Below, one piece after another: positions 57,101 to 64,000 of a stretch of 64,000 nucleotides of DNA. How positions within the stretch are numbered: the first letter of the stretch is position 1; every line of letters begins with the position of its first letter. Position numbers and translations under genes: made by a program. The stretch spans positions 35,498,001 through 35,562,000 of the forward strand of contig NC_073340.2 in the NCBI RefSeq assembly GCF_027580225.2. The letters run 5' to 3'. This stretch comes from Misgurnus anguillicaudatus. Taxonomy: Eukaryota; Chordata; Actinopteri; Cypriniformes; Cobitidae. Below the pieces are notes generated by a model. It saw only the letters and a list, made by a program, of their open reading frames with translations, ran no database searches and was not told the DNA's origin.

Positions 57101-57824
57101 GTAATATAGTCCTTCAGACCATGGGTCTTAAACCGGGGGTCAACTTCGGGGGTCTGCCAAAAAAAATGTAATCACAAGCATTTTTTTTTGTAAAAGATGT
57201 AAAACGTACAAAACATTACAACAAATGTTTCATTTAAGTATGCATATGCTTATTAAAGGTCCCACGTGCAGTGCAATTTTTGCTTCTAGACAAAAACTCA
57301 ACTTGCACCCGTTTAGGAAGCAGTGGTAGCGACAGAAAAAAATCACCTTTGCATCATAAAAATACATAAATCATACAGGCACTTTGTCTTTTTTTCAGAA
57401 TTTAATTTTAGAATCAATATGATCTGTGTTCTCATCTTATTTCTGAACTTAAACGGCTGTTTAAAGCTGTTCAGAATTGTTAATACTGTAAAGCAAAAAC
57501 GTTGAAGACCTCTGCTCCAGACTGTAACCCAACAGAGGTTAGAGCACATACCAGTTTCAGTGGTTTCTCTTATTGAAGTCGTCTCTGGTACAACAGTCGT
57601 ATAAGTAAAGCTCCAACCATCTAAAAGAAATAATCAAACATAAAATAAAGAACTAATAAAAAAAACTTAAAAGGTTTTGAAACTGACGTAAACAGTTTGT
57701 CAATTCAGTTATATAGTTCCCCAGACTGAAGCCCAACAGAGGATACACCACATACCAGTCTCAGTGGTTTCTCTTATTGAAGTTGTCTTTGGCACAACAG
57801 TAGTATGAGTAATGTTTTGAATAT
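45039..57824 (-). CDS. Alpha-tectorin-like gene, unit B (23 main exons plus Thr-rich exons)
   Basis: Domain order on the minus strand: seven Thr-rich mini-exons, NIDO, Cys-rich region and four VWD-C8-TIL assemblies, an EGF-like exon, a ZP domain, a basic post-ZP site and a hydrophobic C-terminal tail of GPI-signal type. This is the layout of alpha-tectorin, a secreted ZP/VWD protein that polymerises into extracellular gel matrices such as inner-ear membranes. Reading phase is continuous across every exon junction I traced, and all introns are GT-AG except one: the ZP exon ending at 47815 has TG where AG is expected. The donor at 48281 (GTTCGA) is also weak. No signal-peptide exon or promoter is visible upstream of 57824. 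Orthology to true tecta is not established; a tandem paralogue is equally likely. Confidence 0.88.
45225..45303 (-). CDS. Unit B exon: post-ZP segment
   Basis: Encodes REGRSLDFHDSASISMGPL and onward, in phase 0 to 1 (79 bp). The basic start and following segment match the region after the ZP domain in tectorins, where proteolytic release usually occurs. Confidence 0.85.
46082..46244 (-). CDS. Unit B exon: ZP C-terminal part
   Basis: Encodes CPNTNDVTVELLQNG through YLHCGVHLCLLASSNCSA, with ZP-C cysteines. 163 bp, phase 2 to 0. Confidence 0.9.
46570..46640 (-). repeat. Intronic copy of the CTCTTTCCCCGCC-type repeat
   Basis: Inverted match to 9330-9420 (ttgacaagttaactgatcaa, gcagggaaagagttaa). 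It lies in the ZP intron of unit B. The other end of this long intron (45304-46081) also carries repeat-like DNA around 45820-45910. Confidence 0.5.
47287..47532 (-). CDS. Unit B exon: ZP middle part
   Basis: Encodes IVHRTLPAGEGRYQVRMIPY through CWATPVNDPDYSQG; the conserved ZP cysteine and the EVRVDGVD strand are intact. Phase 2 to 2, acceptor CAACAG, donor GTAAGAG. Confidence 0.9.
47655..47815 (-). CDS. Unit B exon: ZP-N part, non-canonical acceptor
   Basis: Encodes ANGTHYIYENFILG through LSMNMEINPLE. The previous exon ends in phase 0 at GTNLV, so this exon must start at GCC; the two bases before it on the minus strand (47816-47817) are TG instead of AG. There is no AG upstream before an in-frame stop. 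The next AG downstream (47789-47790) would remove nine residues without changing frame. Confidence 0.8.
48005..48189 (-). CDS. Unit B exon: start of ZP-N
   Basis: Encodes TSQTCESSTGSISISRCQLF through NNEHICGTNLV. Phase 1 to 0, acceptor CTGTCAG, donor GTAAGAC. Confidence 0.9.
48282..48395 (-). CDS. Unit B exon: EGF-like linker before ZP
   Basis: Encodes VGDCCSELNCTEDEWCGEKN then GVYGCFC, the Cys-rich linker found before the ZP domain in tectorins. Phase 1 to 1 using a donor GTTCGA, which is a poor match to consensus. Confidence 0.85.
48658..48929 (-). CDS. Unit B exon: fourth C8 module
   Basis: Encodes CGASDRAANPNDCPFKKEYS through YVDPAPYYYSCVYDLCLYTP and ends at CC before the EGF-like linker. 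Phase 2 to 1. Confidence 0.9.
49357..49643 (-). CDS. Unit B exon: VWD4, C-terminal half
   Basis: Encodes VNGNYSDSASQAHNL through the VWD hallmark CGMCGNYNGDPADD. Phase 0 to 2. Confidence 0.9.
49728..49916 (-). CDS. Unit B exon: VWD4, middle
   Basis: Encodes GTCSYEIAQTCGTVTDEDLE through QITIEQTKQVK, phase 0 to 0. Confidence 0.9.
50054..50263 (-). CDS. Unit B exon: Cys-rich module and VWD4 start
   Basis: Encodes MGEEFWNSECSQRCECFG through the VWD opening GDPHYITFDGAVAHFQ. Its first two thirds have a truncated counterpart in unit A at 58107-58242. Confidence 0.92.
50446..50645 (-). CDS. Unit B exon: third TIL module
   Basis: Encodes MQCQLENSHYELCGTDC through GLCVPVEQCGCLYDG, the TIL cysteine spacing. 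200 bp, the same length as the unit A exon at 59452-59651. Confidence 0.92.
50778..51327 (-). CDS. Unit B exon: VWD3 end and C8
   Basis: Encodes VDGEIRNLPILLDSG, CGLCGNYNGHTEDDF and the C8 module ending ESASCG. 550 bp, phase 0 to 1, same length as 59841-60390. Confidence 0.93.
51416..52020 (-). CDS. Unit B exon: second TIL, Cys-rich module, VWD3 start
   Basis: Encodes HYELCGTSCPASCPSL, GEQFWHGEECQSLCVC and GDPHYKSFDGTYFDFQG. 605 bp, same length as 60488-61092. Confidence 0.93.
52160..52724 (-). CDS. Unit B exon: VWD2 end and C8
   Basis: Encodes IDGQMVSLPISVGSSQI, then GGLCGNFNENINDEF, where the first Cys of the usual CGLC is Gly, and the C8 module. 565 bp, same length as 61241-61805. Confidence 0.93.
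52840..53426 (-). CDS. Unit B exon: first TIL, Cys-rich module, VWD2 start
   Basis: Encodes CPIEHSHFEAQGTSCPATC through CSVEGLGSYHTFDGQTF; the VWD opening GDPHY is replaced by GLGSY. 587 bp against 584 bp in unit A. Confidence 0.93.
53526..54105 (-). CDS. Unit B exon: VWD1 end and C8
   Basis: Encodes VNGTLRATPFTLNNGSIQ, CGLCGNFNLHPEDDF and the C8 module through RQQGFCG. 580 bp, same length and nearly the same sequence as 62608-63187. Confidence 0.93.
54202..54348 (-). CDS. Unit B exon: VWD1 middle
   Basis: Encodes ACGNDLQYYRIEGKNDHRG through IKDNYYEAK. 147 bp, phase 0 to 0, same length as 63284-63430. Confidence 0.92.
54451..54704 (-). CDS. Unit B exon: Cys-rich module and VWD1 start
   Basis: Encodes LSVQLGDSFWSDATCQERC through GDPHYYTFDNQIFHFQG. 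254 bp, phase 1 to 0. Confidence 0.93.
54937..55090 (-). CDS. Unit B exon: NIDO C-terminal part
   Basis: Encodes AGYENMDSSYYFSVTGSL through GRWAFRTDYGPRGCQFN. Phase 0 to 1. The unit A counterpart runs off the window at 63904. Confidence 0.9.
55192..55287 (-). CDS. Unit B exon: NIDO
   Basis: Encodes ETSFQVVLISNGHLSFVLMN and YGRIASSQRYVQ; 96 bp, phase 0 to 0. Confidence 0.9.
55383..55661 (-). CDS. Unit B exon: NIDO core
   Basis: Encodes VNNNGHLTFDGSWYSYSP, IIAPFWTDIDNRGNG and FVATWDRVAYYSYSGT, classic NIDO motifs. 279 bp, phase 0 to 0. Confidence 0.93.
55773..55894 (-). CDS. Unit B exon: NIDO start
   Basis: Encodes PFYPFGSGDTDNERSDDGSS through FGHTYNQIY. Enters in phase 1, which joins in frame to the Thr-rich exon at 56107-56181. 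Confidence 0.9.
56107..57824 (-). repeat. Tandem array of seven Thr-rich mini-exons
   Basis: Exon-like units at 56107-56181 (75 bp) and 56317-56385, 56525-56593, 56733-56801, 56941-57009, 57552-57620, 57756-57824 (69 bp each). Every one has an AG acceptor before ATGGTTGGA-type sequence (ATATTCAAA in the last listed) and a GTATGTG donor, and is symmetrical in phase 1, so any number can be included without a frame change. Each encodes a DGWSFTDTTVVPDTTSIRET-like peptide, Thr/Ser-rich and probably O-glycosylated. Unit spacing is about 208 bp, and units two plus three are repeated almost exactly as units four plus five. It forms a mucin-like linker ahead of NIDO. Confidence 0.88.
57120..57514. 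mobile_element. hAT-like MITE inside the mini-exon array
   Basis: Ends catgggtcttaaacc and, on the minus strand, cagaggtcttcaacg. Flanks cttcagac (57112-57119) and ctccagac (57515-57522) match the uninterrupted repeat units, proving insertion into an intron between mini-exons. A 60-codon frame inside is chance. Confidence 0.85.
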
Positions 57825-58077
57825 CTAAAAAAAAAATTAACAAACATTAAATAAAGGTTAAACTAAGGTTTTGACACTGACGTAAACACCAATTTAAACA
57901 GAGAGTACTATTGTAAATATTTTCGCCCTTAATATCTGTGCGGCTTCTGTCATAATCCTTAAATGGATTGTATCAAAAACACAAAAGGTTTTATTACGTA
58001 TTCTTGTATTTGTTGATGATTAAAAAAGACTGTCCTGTTTGTTTACTGTTATGTATTTTTTACAATATGTAATGAAT
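57825..58077. other. Interval between units A and B
   Basis: AT-rich with no signal-peptide exon on the minus strand. AATAAA on the minus strand at 57990-57995 could end a truncated unit A transcript about 85 nt after its stop. Confidence 0.5.
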
Positions 58078-58078
58078 T

Positions 58079-58242
58079 CATTTAGAAATAAAAGAAAATG
58101 TATCACCATAACAACCACGATGTCCATTTCTGACTGTACACTCCATAGTCGGTGGGCAAGAGGATGCAGAACAACGCAGATCATTTGGTCCAAAACACTC
58201 ACAGCGTTGAGAACATTCTGAACTTAAGAACTGTTCACCAAT
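58079..58242 (-). CDS. Unit A exon: truncated Cys-rich module before VWD4
   Basis: Encodes IGEQFLSSECSQRCECFG through NGHRGCYG, then unrelated DTFSFISK and TGA. If the GT at the breakpoint is a donor, the exon is 58107-58242 and ends in phase 1. The Trp of unit B (EEFWNS) is Leu here (EQFLSS). Confidence 0.75.
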
Positions 58243-61200
58243 CTATTAAAAACATAATAAGTATTACATTTTAATTTTGAAAAAAAAAATGGGTTTAACA
58301 TTAAGTGCCATGATGTCACCAATTTTGTTCTTTAAAGCATAACTAAACCCCTGTTCAGAGCCCGACCCACTGGCAATATTTGAAAAATACAAGAAGAGTG
58401 GGCAGACCCCAATGGAAATAGAGGGGATGAACTGAGCTTGTACTAAGGGTGTGGGCAGACCGTAAAGGGAAATTTATAGTCGTGCGTAAGTTCTACGCCG
58501 TAGGCTATCTGTAGCCTGTGCGCAGCTCTGTGTAGCTTGATGTGCATTTCGCAAAAATTTTAACAGCGCATCAGATCTACGCGGACCCCAAACGCTGTGA
58601 TTGGTCCACCAGAACTGCTCCAGTCAGGTAAAAAAACTGCATCATAAGTATTTCCGTTTGCGACGGTGAAAAAAAATGAGCCAAGTTGAGGAGTGATTAA
58701 CCTCAAACTGAAACAAAAGTCACTGTTTATTTCCTTCCATCATTGCTGGTCTTCTCAAATCATACACAAGAAGTTGCTGTTTCTTCTTCGTTTGTGGGTT
58801 AACTTGCCAAGCTTCTTCTCTGACGGTCGCGCTGCTACTGTGGTTACACACGTGGATACTGCTTACCAGTGTTTGCATGTCGACGCGGAGGACGACGCAA
58901 AAGTATAAATGAAAACCAACGCGGAACCTACGCCGTCGCGGCTACGCCGTAGGACCTACGCACGACTATAACGAGCCCTTAACAAGGATGTGGTGAGCTT
59001 CAAATTGCTTACGTAGGGTCGTACGGCACGTGGAACCGCAACATTTAATAGGAAACTCAACTGCAGTAGCCACCGTTCAACCTGAAGAGGGCAGCACCTA
59101 AACGTTTTTACACCATATATTGTAGCATTGAAACACTTTATACCCAAATGTCAAAAAAAAGTTACTCAAATCAATAAACAGCAATAAAAAAGCCCCATTC
59201 TTACAGATCATTAACTAAAAAAAGTTGGTTTAGGGTTTAGTTACTCTTTAAAGAAGCCCAACATGTAGTGAATACAGAAATCACCTACCCAGTACTCCAT
59301 ATGTCAAAGTACTATTGTATTATCATCATTGCACAATATTTGACACTTGACATACTGTCCGTACTTTCACTACTTCTCCATATGATGGACTGTATTTAGA
59401 TTTAATACACTGAAGCTTACATTAAAATAAAAACATAGTTTAAACACTCACATGATAGTAGAATCCATCATTCAAGCAGCCACATTGCTCTACAGGTACA
59501 CAGAGTCCTGAGCTCCTCACAAATCCATCATTACAGAAACAACCCTCTGAGCATGTGTGTTCACAACTACCATCAACGCTGCTGGCACACATATGACCAC
59601 AGTCTGTGCCACACAACTCATAGTGACTGTTCTCTAACTGACACGGCATGACTGTCAATGAAACAAATAAAATATATTTATCCCAAAGATGAGCAAAATA
59701 TAAAGATAGCAAAGTACTATACCATCAAATTATTTCTTAGTAGTAAACTGAAAGCGAGAGAAATCCCTTAAACGAGCTACACATTTTGAAATAAATTATG
59801 GATTTATTAAACTGGTATTTTCCCACTTTCAGTCACTTACCACAGGATGCACTTTCTCTCCAGGGGAAGACCACAGCATTGGCAGATTGACAAGCCCTCA
59901 TATAGGATTCCAAAGAGTGGCACAAGACATCATTACTGTTTCCAGAGAGGCACACGTCAAATAAACAGTCATTAAAGTATGCTTGTGGATCTACAACAGC
60001 ATGGCAGAAGCTAAATGGGCCCTGATTGTCCCTGATGATCTCACACAGACTTTGAGCAATAGTTTGATCTTGGCACAATGGACCATTTACAGGTCCATCA
60101 CTGCATTGCACTTCATCCTCAACCTTCCATTCTGCCCCAAACTGACCTGCTGATGGTGCCAAAGAACCTGAAGGAGTCATGAAGTCATCTTCTGTATGAC
60201 CATTATAGTTACCACAGAGTCCACAGGTAACTCCTCTGTAGTCTGCAGGTACAATGACGTTTACTGCCCAGAAGCCGTAAGTCACACTGAAACCAAAGTC
60301 GGTTGAAACAACTATTTGTGATCCAGTGGAGTAGACAGATACCCGGCCAGAGTCAAGTAGGATGGGAAGGTTCCGGATCTCTCCATCAACCTAATTGAAA
60401 ATGAATCCAACAGTTTGTTTATACCAGTTGAACAAAAATGTCTTACTTTGGTACTCAAGCAAATAACATTGAACAAGACTTGCTCACCTGAACAGAAGAA
60501 TAACCATTCATGTCCTGTGACATGTGTACAAGATGCTCAGAAACATTGACAAAAACCTCAACGGTCAATGAAACTGGGAGTCCCTGCCAAGCCTCATTTC
60601 TTGCATCCACCTGGAAGTGTGGAAGACTGCGAGTGTCATTACATACTGTGGCCAGCACATATCTGCATGTGCCCTGAAAATCAAAGTAGGTTCCATCAAA
60701 AGACTTATAATGGGGGTCTCCTGAAGCAGAACAGCTAGCATGTGGATTGGGATGACAGCCGTACTCTCCATCCACCACACGGCAGACTTCTTGTTCACTG
60801 CAAGATGATGGTGTGCATTGGACATTTCCAGTAATCCCATTACAAACGCACAGAGACTGACACTCCTCACCCTGCCAGAACTGCTCTCCAGACTGCCGAT
60901 AACACCCAGCATAGTGGCAACCACAACCTGTTGGAGGCACACACTGATCTCCATTCAGAACAAGTCCATCATTACACTGGCATCCCTCCTGGCACTGCAT
61001 GGTGCACTGGAAGGGAAATGAAAGACTAGGGCAGGATGCCGGACAGGATGTGCCACACAATTCATAATGGGTATTCAGTGGACATTTGGGATCTGGAATA
61101 TCAAAGCATAATTACAAATAGAAAATTGGAGCAACATGATCAGCACTTTGCAGCTCAATGAAAAGGAATACATTTAACTATATTTAAATTATATAATTGT

Positions 61201-64000
61201 ATTTTAAGTGTCCAAATCTCACTAGTTACAAGACACTAACCACAGTAGGTAAGGTTTCTCCACTCTCCAACTGTGATGCCATTCTGTTGGCAGAGCAGTG
61301 TGTATCCCTGCAGGGACTCACAGAGAGCCTCCCTGGCACCACTTGTCTGCTCCAACATCTGAATGCAATCTTGTATGCGTTGTGCAGGGTCTAGTGTTCT
61401 GCTGCACTCAGCAAATGGTCCATCAGGCATGGTCATAATACTGCAGTGCTCACTGAACTGACTGTTGATCTGATATTGTCCTGGTTCCCAAATTTCAGTT
61501 GTGTCCTCACAGTGGGTTGATAGGGACCCATCACGCCAGCTGTCTGCAAATGTCTGGGTGTCATTCAGTAAAACACCATCTCGGCTGTAAAACTCATCGT
61601 TAATGTTTCCATTGAAGTTCCCACATAGACCTCCGAGTGTACCACTGTAAGTGCTTGGTGCTGTGATTCTGACAATGTTTGGCCAGTCAGCTCTAATGGT
61701 CACCCCAAAGTTTGTTTCAAGAACAAAACCTCTTACACTGCTGTGATAGATGCGTATCTGACTGGAACCAACACTGATGGGCAAACCAAGGATCTGTCCA
61801 TCCTCCTGTATCTCAGAATAAATAACAAAAGTTAAATGATCTAGCATATAAATGATTTTAATGCTAGTTAAGTTGCTTTTAATACAGGAAAATAGAAATT
61901 AGAAAAAAGAAACATTCTGGCTAACCTGCACATTGCTGCCTTCACCCAAATCTATGGAGACATGAGTTCCATCTGCCTCAAACTTCAGAAACCTAGCAAA
62001 ATCTTGAGGAACTCTAGGGACTTTTTCCACTGTCACAGCAAAATATGGTAGTTGTGTTGGCCCCATCACCCTTGCAAGAGTCAGTCCACAAGCTCCAGGA
62101 TATCTGAAGGTTTGTCCATCAAAGGTGTGATATGAACCTAGGCCTTCAACTGAACAAGTAGCATAGCTGGTGGGTCTGCAGCCTCTCACACCATTATGAA
62201 CTTCACACACCTCTGCTGGACCACACTGATGCTGAGAGCAGATCATTGTCATGCTGCTGCAAACACATTCCCTGCCACAGTCCTCATCCAACAGTACTGA
62301 CTGTCCCTCAGCATAATAGAATCCCTCAAATGTGCATCCACAGGCTGCTTCGGGTACACATGTTCCAGCACTGAGAATGTACCCATCATCACAAACACAG
62401 CTCTCCTGGTTGGGCAATGGACAGTTAATTGGAGCAGAGGGATCACTGCAGGTGGCAGGGCAGCTTGTTCCTTGGGACTCAAAATGACTGTGCTCAGGGC
62501 ATTGAATCTCTGGAAAATGAAGGGCTCAGTAAGAACATGCAACAATATCAGATATTTCAGCTTTCACATTTTAAGTAATTCTTTGCAAGCAAATAAAATG
62601 TTCTTACCACAAAATCCCTGTTGTCTCCACTGGCCTAGTTGTAACCCATGTTGTTGGCATTGAGCAGCATACACATTGAGAGCCTGACACAGAATGGGTT
62701 GGTACCCTCCTCCCAAGCAAAGATCGTAGACACAGTTCTCTACATACGTCTGCGGTGCAAGCACAGAGTGGCAGGCAGCAAAAGGACCAAAAACATCTCC
62801 TAGGATCCCGCAGTGGTTTGCATCACTGTAGACATTCATGTCATCTGTATTGCAATTAGCACAAGCCAGACCTGCACACCTGACATTATGACATTCAGGG
62901 TCTGGGTCTCTGTCTACTTTCCAAGAGTTGGCAAAGTCCACATCTGAGCTCAGTATCTCTCCGGAAGGAGAACGGAAATCATCTTCAGGATGCAGGTTAA
63001 AGTTTCCACACAGACCACATGTTGCATTCTGATATTCGTAAGGCACTGATATGTCGACCCAGCTGTATGCATCATATGTAACAACTAAACCAAAGTCTGT
63101 GCTGATGACCAAGGTGAAACCTGACTGATAGACCTGGATGGAGCCATTGTTCAGTGTGAATGGCGTTGCTCTTAAGGTCCCATTAACCTGGACAATTTTG
63201 ACATAAGAGATTTTAGGGTCATGAAAAGATATTACAATTTAAACAGTAACAGCAATACAGTGACAATATACTGTAATACTGACCTTTGCCTCATAATAGT
63301 GATCTTTAATGAGTTCAATTTCTTGATCATACACAAACACTCTGACCATCCGTGTCCATGACACACGTGTACTACCTCGATGATCATTTTTGCCCTCAAT
63401 ACGATAATATTGCAAATTATTTCCACAAGCCTAAACAATGATACAACATCAGAATCATTAATGAATTACAAATTAGTATACAATATAAATACATAGACAC
63501 TTTTGTTTGAAAAAATCTAACCTCAGAAAGAACATAAGTGCAAGTTCCTTGAAAGTGAAAAATCTGATTGTCAAAGGTGTAGTAGTGAGGATCTCCTATG
63601 ATGGTGCAGGTTTGTCTTGGAATGTACTGACAAGAGTATTGGAAAGTTGCTGCACGACATGCTTGGGAATAAGTGCAGGGTTCCAGGCTGCACTGGAGGC
63701 CTCTGCTGGTACAGGTGCATCTCTCCTGACAGGTGGCATCACTCCAGAAAGAATCTCCCATCTGCACTTGTAAACCTGGAACAAAGATTTATGTATTATG
63801 GATATTAACCCCTAAATTATTTACTAAAAGGCAGCACTTTAGTTTTACAACCATGGTACAATTTTAGGTAAGTCAATAATAGTTTCATTGCAAATTAAAT
63901 TACCATTGAACTGACAACTCGGTGGTCCATAATCTGTTCTGAAGGCCCATCTGCCTGTAACATTGACATTGCTGCTGTATGTTAAGTTTGTGACTTCATT
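58079..64000 (-). CDS. Alpha-tectorin-like unit A (partial duplicate, runs off window)
   Basis: Nine exons repeat unit B from the NIDO end through TIL3 with identical lengths (254, 147, 580, 565, 605, 550, 200) or a 3-bp change (584 against 587); introns are also closely similar, so the duplication is young. The tenth exon matches the Cys-rich module before VWD4, then diverges just after GCYG at about 58104. Either translation reads on to TGA at 58078-58080, giving a protein without VWD4 or ZP, or a GT at the breakpoint (58105-58106) splices in phase 1 into the Thr-rich exons and unit B. Without the ZP domain a truncated product could not polymerise as tectorins do. The 5' end lies beyond 64000. 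Confidence 0.85.
58466..58979. mobile_element. PIF/Harbinger-like MITE in a unit A intron
   Basis: Flanked by TAA (58463-58465 and 58980-58982). Ends agggaaatttatagtcgtgc and, on the minus strand, agggctcgttatagtcgtgc, with shared ctacgccgtag subterminal motifs. It explains much of the 1.2-kb intron that is only 182 bp in unit B. Confidence 0.8.
59452..59651 (-). CDS. Unit A exon: third TIL module
   Basis: Encodes MPCQLENSHYELCGTDC through CGCLNDGFYYH. Phase 1 to 0. Confidence 0.92.
59841..60390 (-). CDS. Unit A exon: VWD3 end and C8
   Basis: Encodes VNVIVPADYRGVTCGLCGN and the C8 module; differs from 50778-51327 by scattered substitutions only. Confidence 0.93.
60488..61092 (-). CDS. Unit A exon: second TIL, Cys-rich module, VWD3 start
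   Basis: Encodes HYELCGTSCPASCPSL and GDPHYKSFDGTYFDFQG; 605 bp. Confidence 0.93.
61241..61805 (-). CDS. Unit A exon: VWD2 end and C8
   Basis: Encodes EDGQILGLPISVGSSQI, GGLCGNFNGNINDEF (the same Cys-to-Gly difference as unit B) and C8. Confidence 0.93.
61926..62509 (-). CDS. Unit A exon: first TIL, Cys-rich module, VWD2 start
   Basis: Starts EIQCPEHSHFESQGTSCPA and runs to the VWD2 opening GLGSYHTFDG. 584 bp. Confidence 0.92.
62608..63187 (-). CDS. Unit A exon: VWD1 end and C8
   Basis: Encodes CGLCGNFNLHPEDDF and C8 through RQQGFCG; 580 bp, phase 0 to 1. Confidence 0.93.
63284..63430 (-). CDS. Unit A exon: VWD1 middle
   Basis: 147 bp, phase 0 to 0; encodes ACGNNLQYYRIEGKNDHRG and on to the YYEAK end. 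Confidence 0.92.
63522..63775 (-). CDS. Unit A exon: Cys-rich module and VWD1 start
   Basis: Encodes VQMGDSFWSDATCQERC through GDPHYYTFDNQIFHFQG; 254 bp. Confidence 0.93.
63904..64000 (-). CDS. Unit A exon: NIDO C-terminal part (cut by window)
   Basis: Encodes a segment ending NVNVTGRWAFRTDYGPPSCQ, matching 54937-55090. The exon continues beyond the window. Confidence 0.88.

Noticed and set aside
56107..57824. Regularly spaced repeats resembling a CRISPR-like array
   Set aside because: The units are 208 bp with splice sites and a conserved Thr-rich frame; this is a eukaryotic exon array.
58693..58908. 71-codon plus frame in the unit A intron
   Set aside because: It lies wholly inside the Harbinger-like MITE and has no transposase motif.

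Overview
The window reads as teleost fish nuclear DNA, most likely a cyprinid or close relative. It is AT-rich, long open reading frames are rare, coding sequence sits in short exons with GT-AG introns, and the spacers are crowded with fish-type non-autonomous DNA transposons (hAT, Tc1/mariner, PIF/Harbinger-like and palindromic elements with CACTG ends), a tRNA-derived SINE and microsatellites. Species and linkage group cannot be read from the sequence.

Region 1 (1-29957) is a gene-poor spacer. I find no convincing exon in it. It holds many short mobile elements, some nested, with target-site duplications that can be read directly (for example 5285-5564, 15331-15598, 20991-21522). It also holds a large inverted repeat (about 11050-12150), a 1.5-kb GATG/GATA minisatellite (23336-24838), and non-repetitive blocks that could be conserved regulatory DNA (about 7260-7700, 13540-13960, 21860-22320, 24930-25140).

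Region 2 (29958-40920) is one complete insertion of an LTR retroelement whose genes lie on the minus strand. Two 1689-bp LTRs differ by only about seven substitutions and are flanked by a 4-bp duplication (acgg). The internal part has a polypurine tract, a 2.3-kb non-coding leader, and one uninterrupted 1720-codon frame. That frame encodes Gag, a retropepsin, an integrase cut through its catalytic core, and an envelope-like fusion glycoprotein. Reverse transcriptase and RNase H are absent, so this is a recently inserted, non-autonomous, env-bearing element.

Region 3 (40921-45038) is mostly spacer with nested palindromic elements, a second SINE copy and a likely 3' UTR.

Region 4 (45039-64000, minus strand) is a tandem pair of alpha-tectorin-like units. 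Unit B (45039-57824) has the full tectorin layout: NIDO, four VWD/C8/TIL assemblies, an EGF-like exon, a ZP domain and a C-terminal GPI-type signal. It is preceded by seven Thr-rich mini-exons in a roughly 208-bp tandem repeat. Unit A (58079 to beyond 64000) repeats NIDO through TIL3 with nearly identical exon lengths, but breaks off inside the exon that should start VWD4, so it has no VWD4 or ZP. No signal-peptide exon is visible between A and B, and reading phases allow A to splice into the Thr-rich exons and then B. The locus may therefore be either a truncated copy next to a complete gene or one fused seven-VWD gene. One ZP exon of B lacks a canonical AG acceptor.
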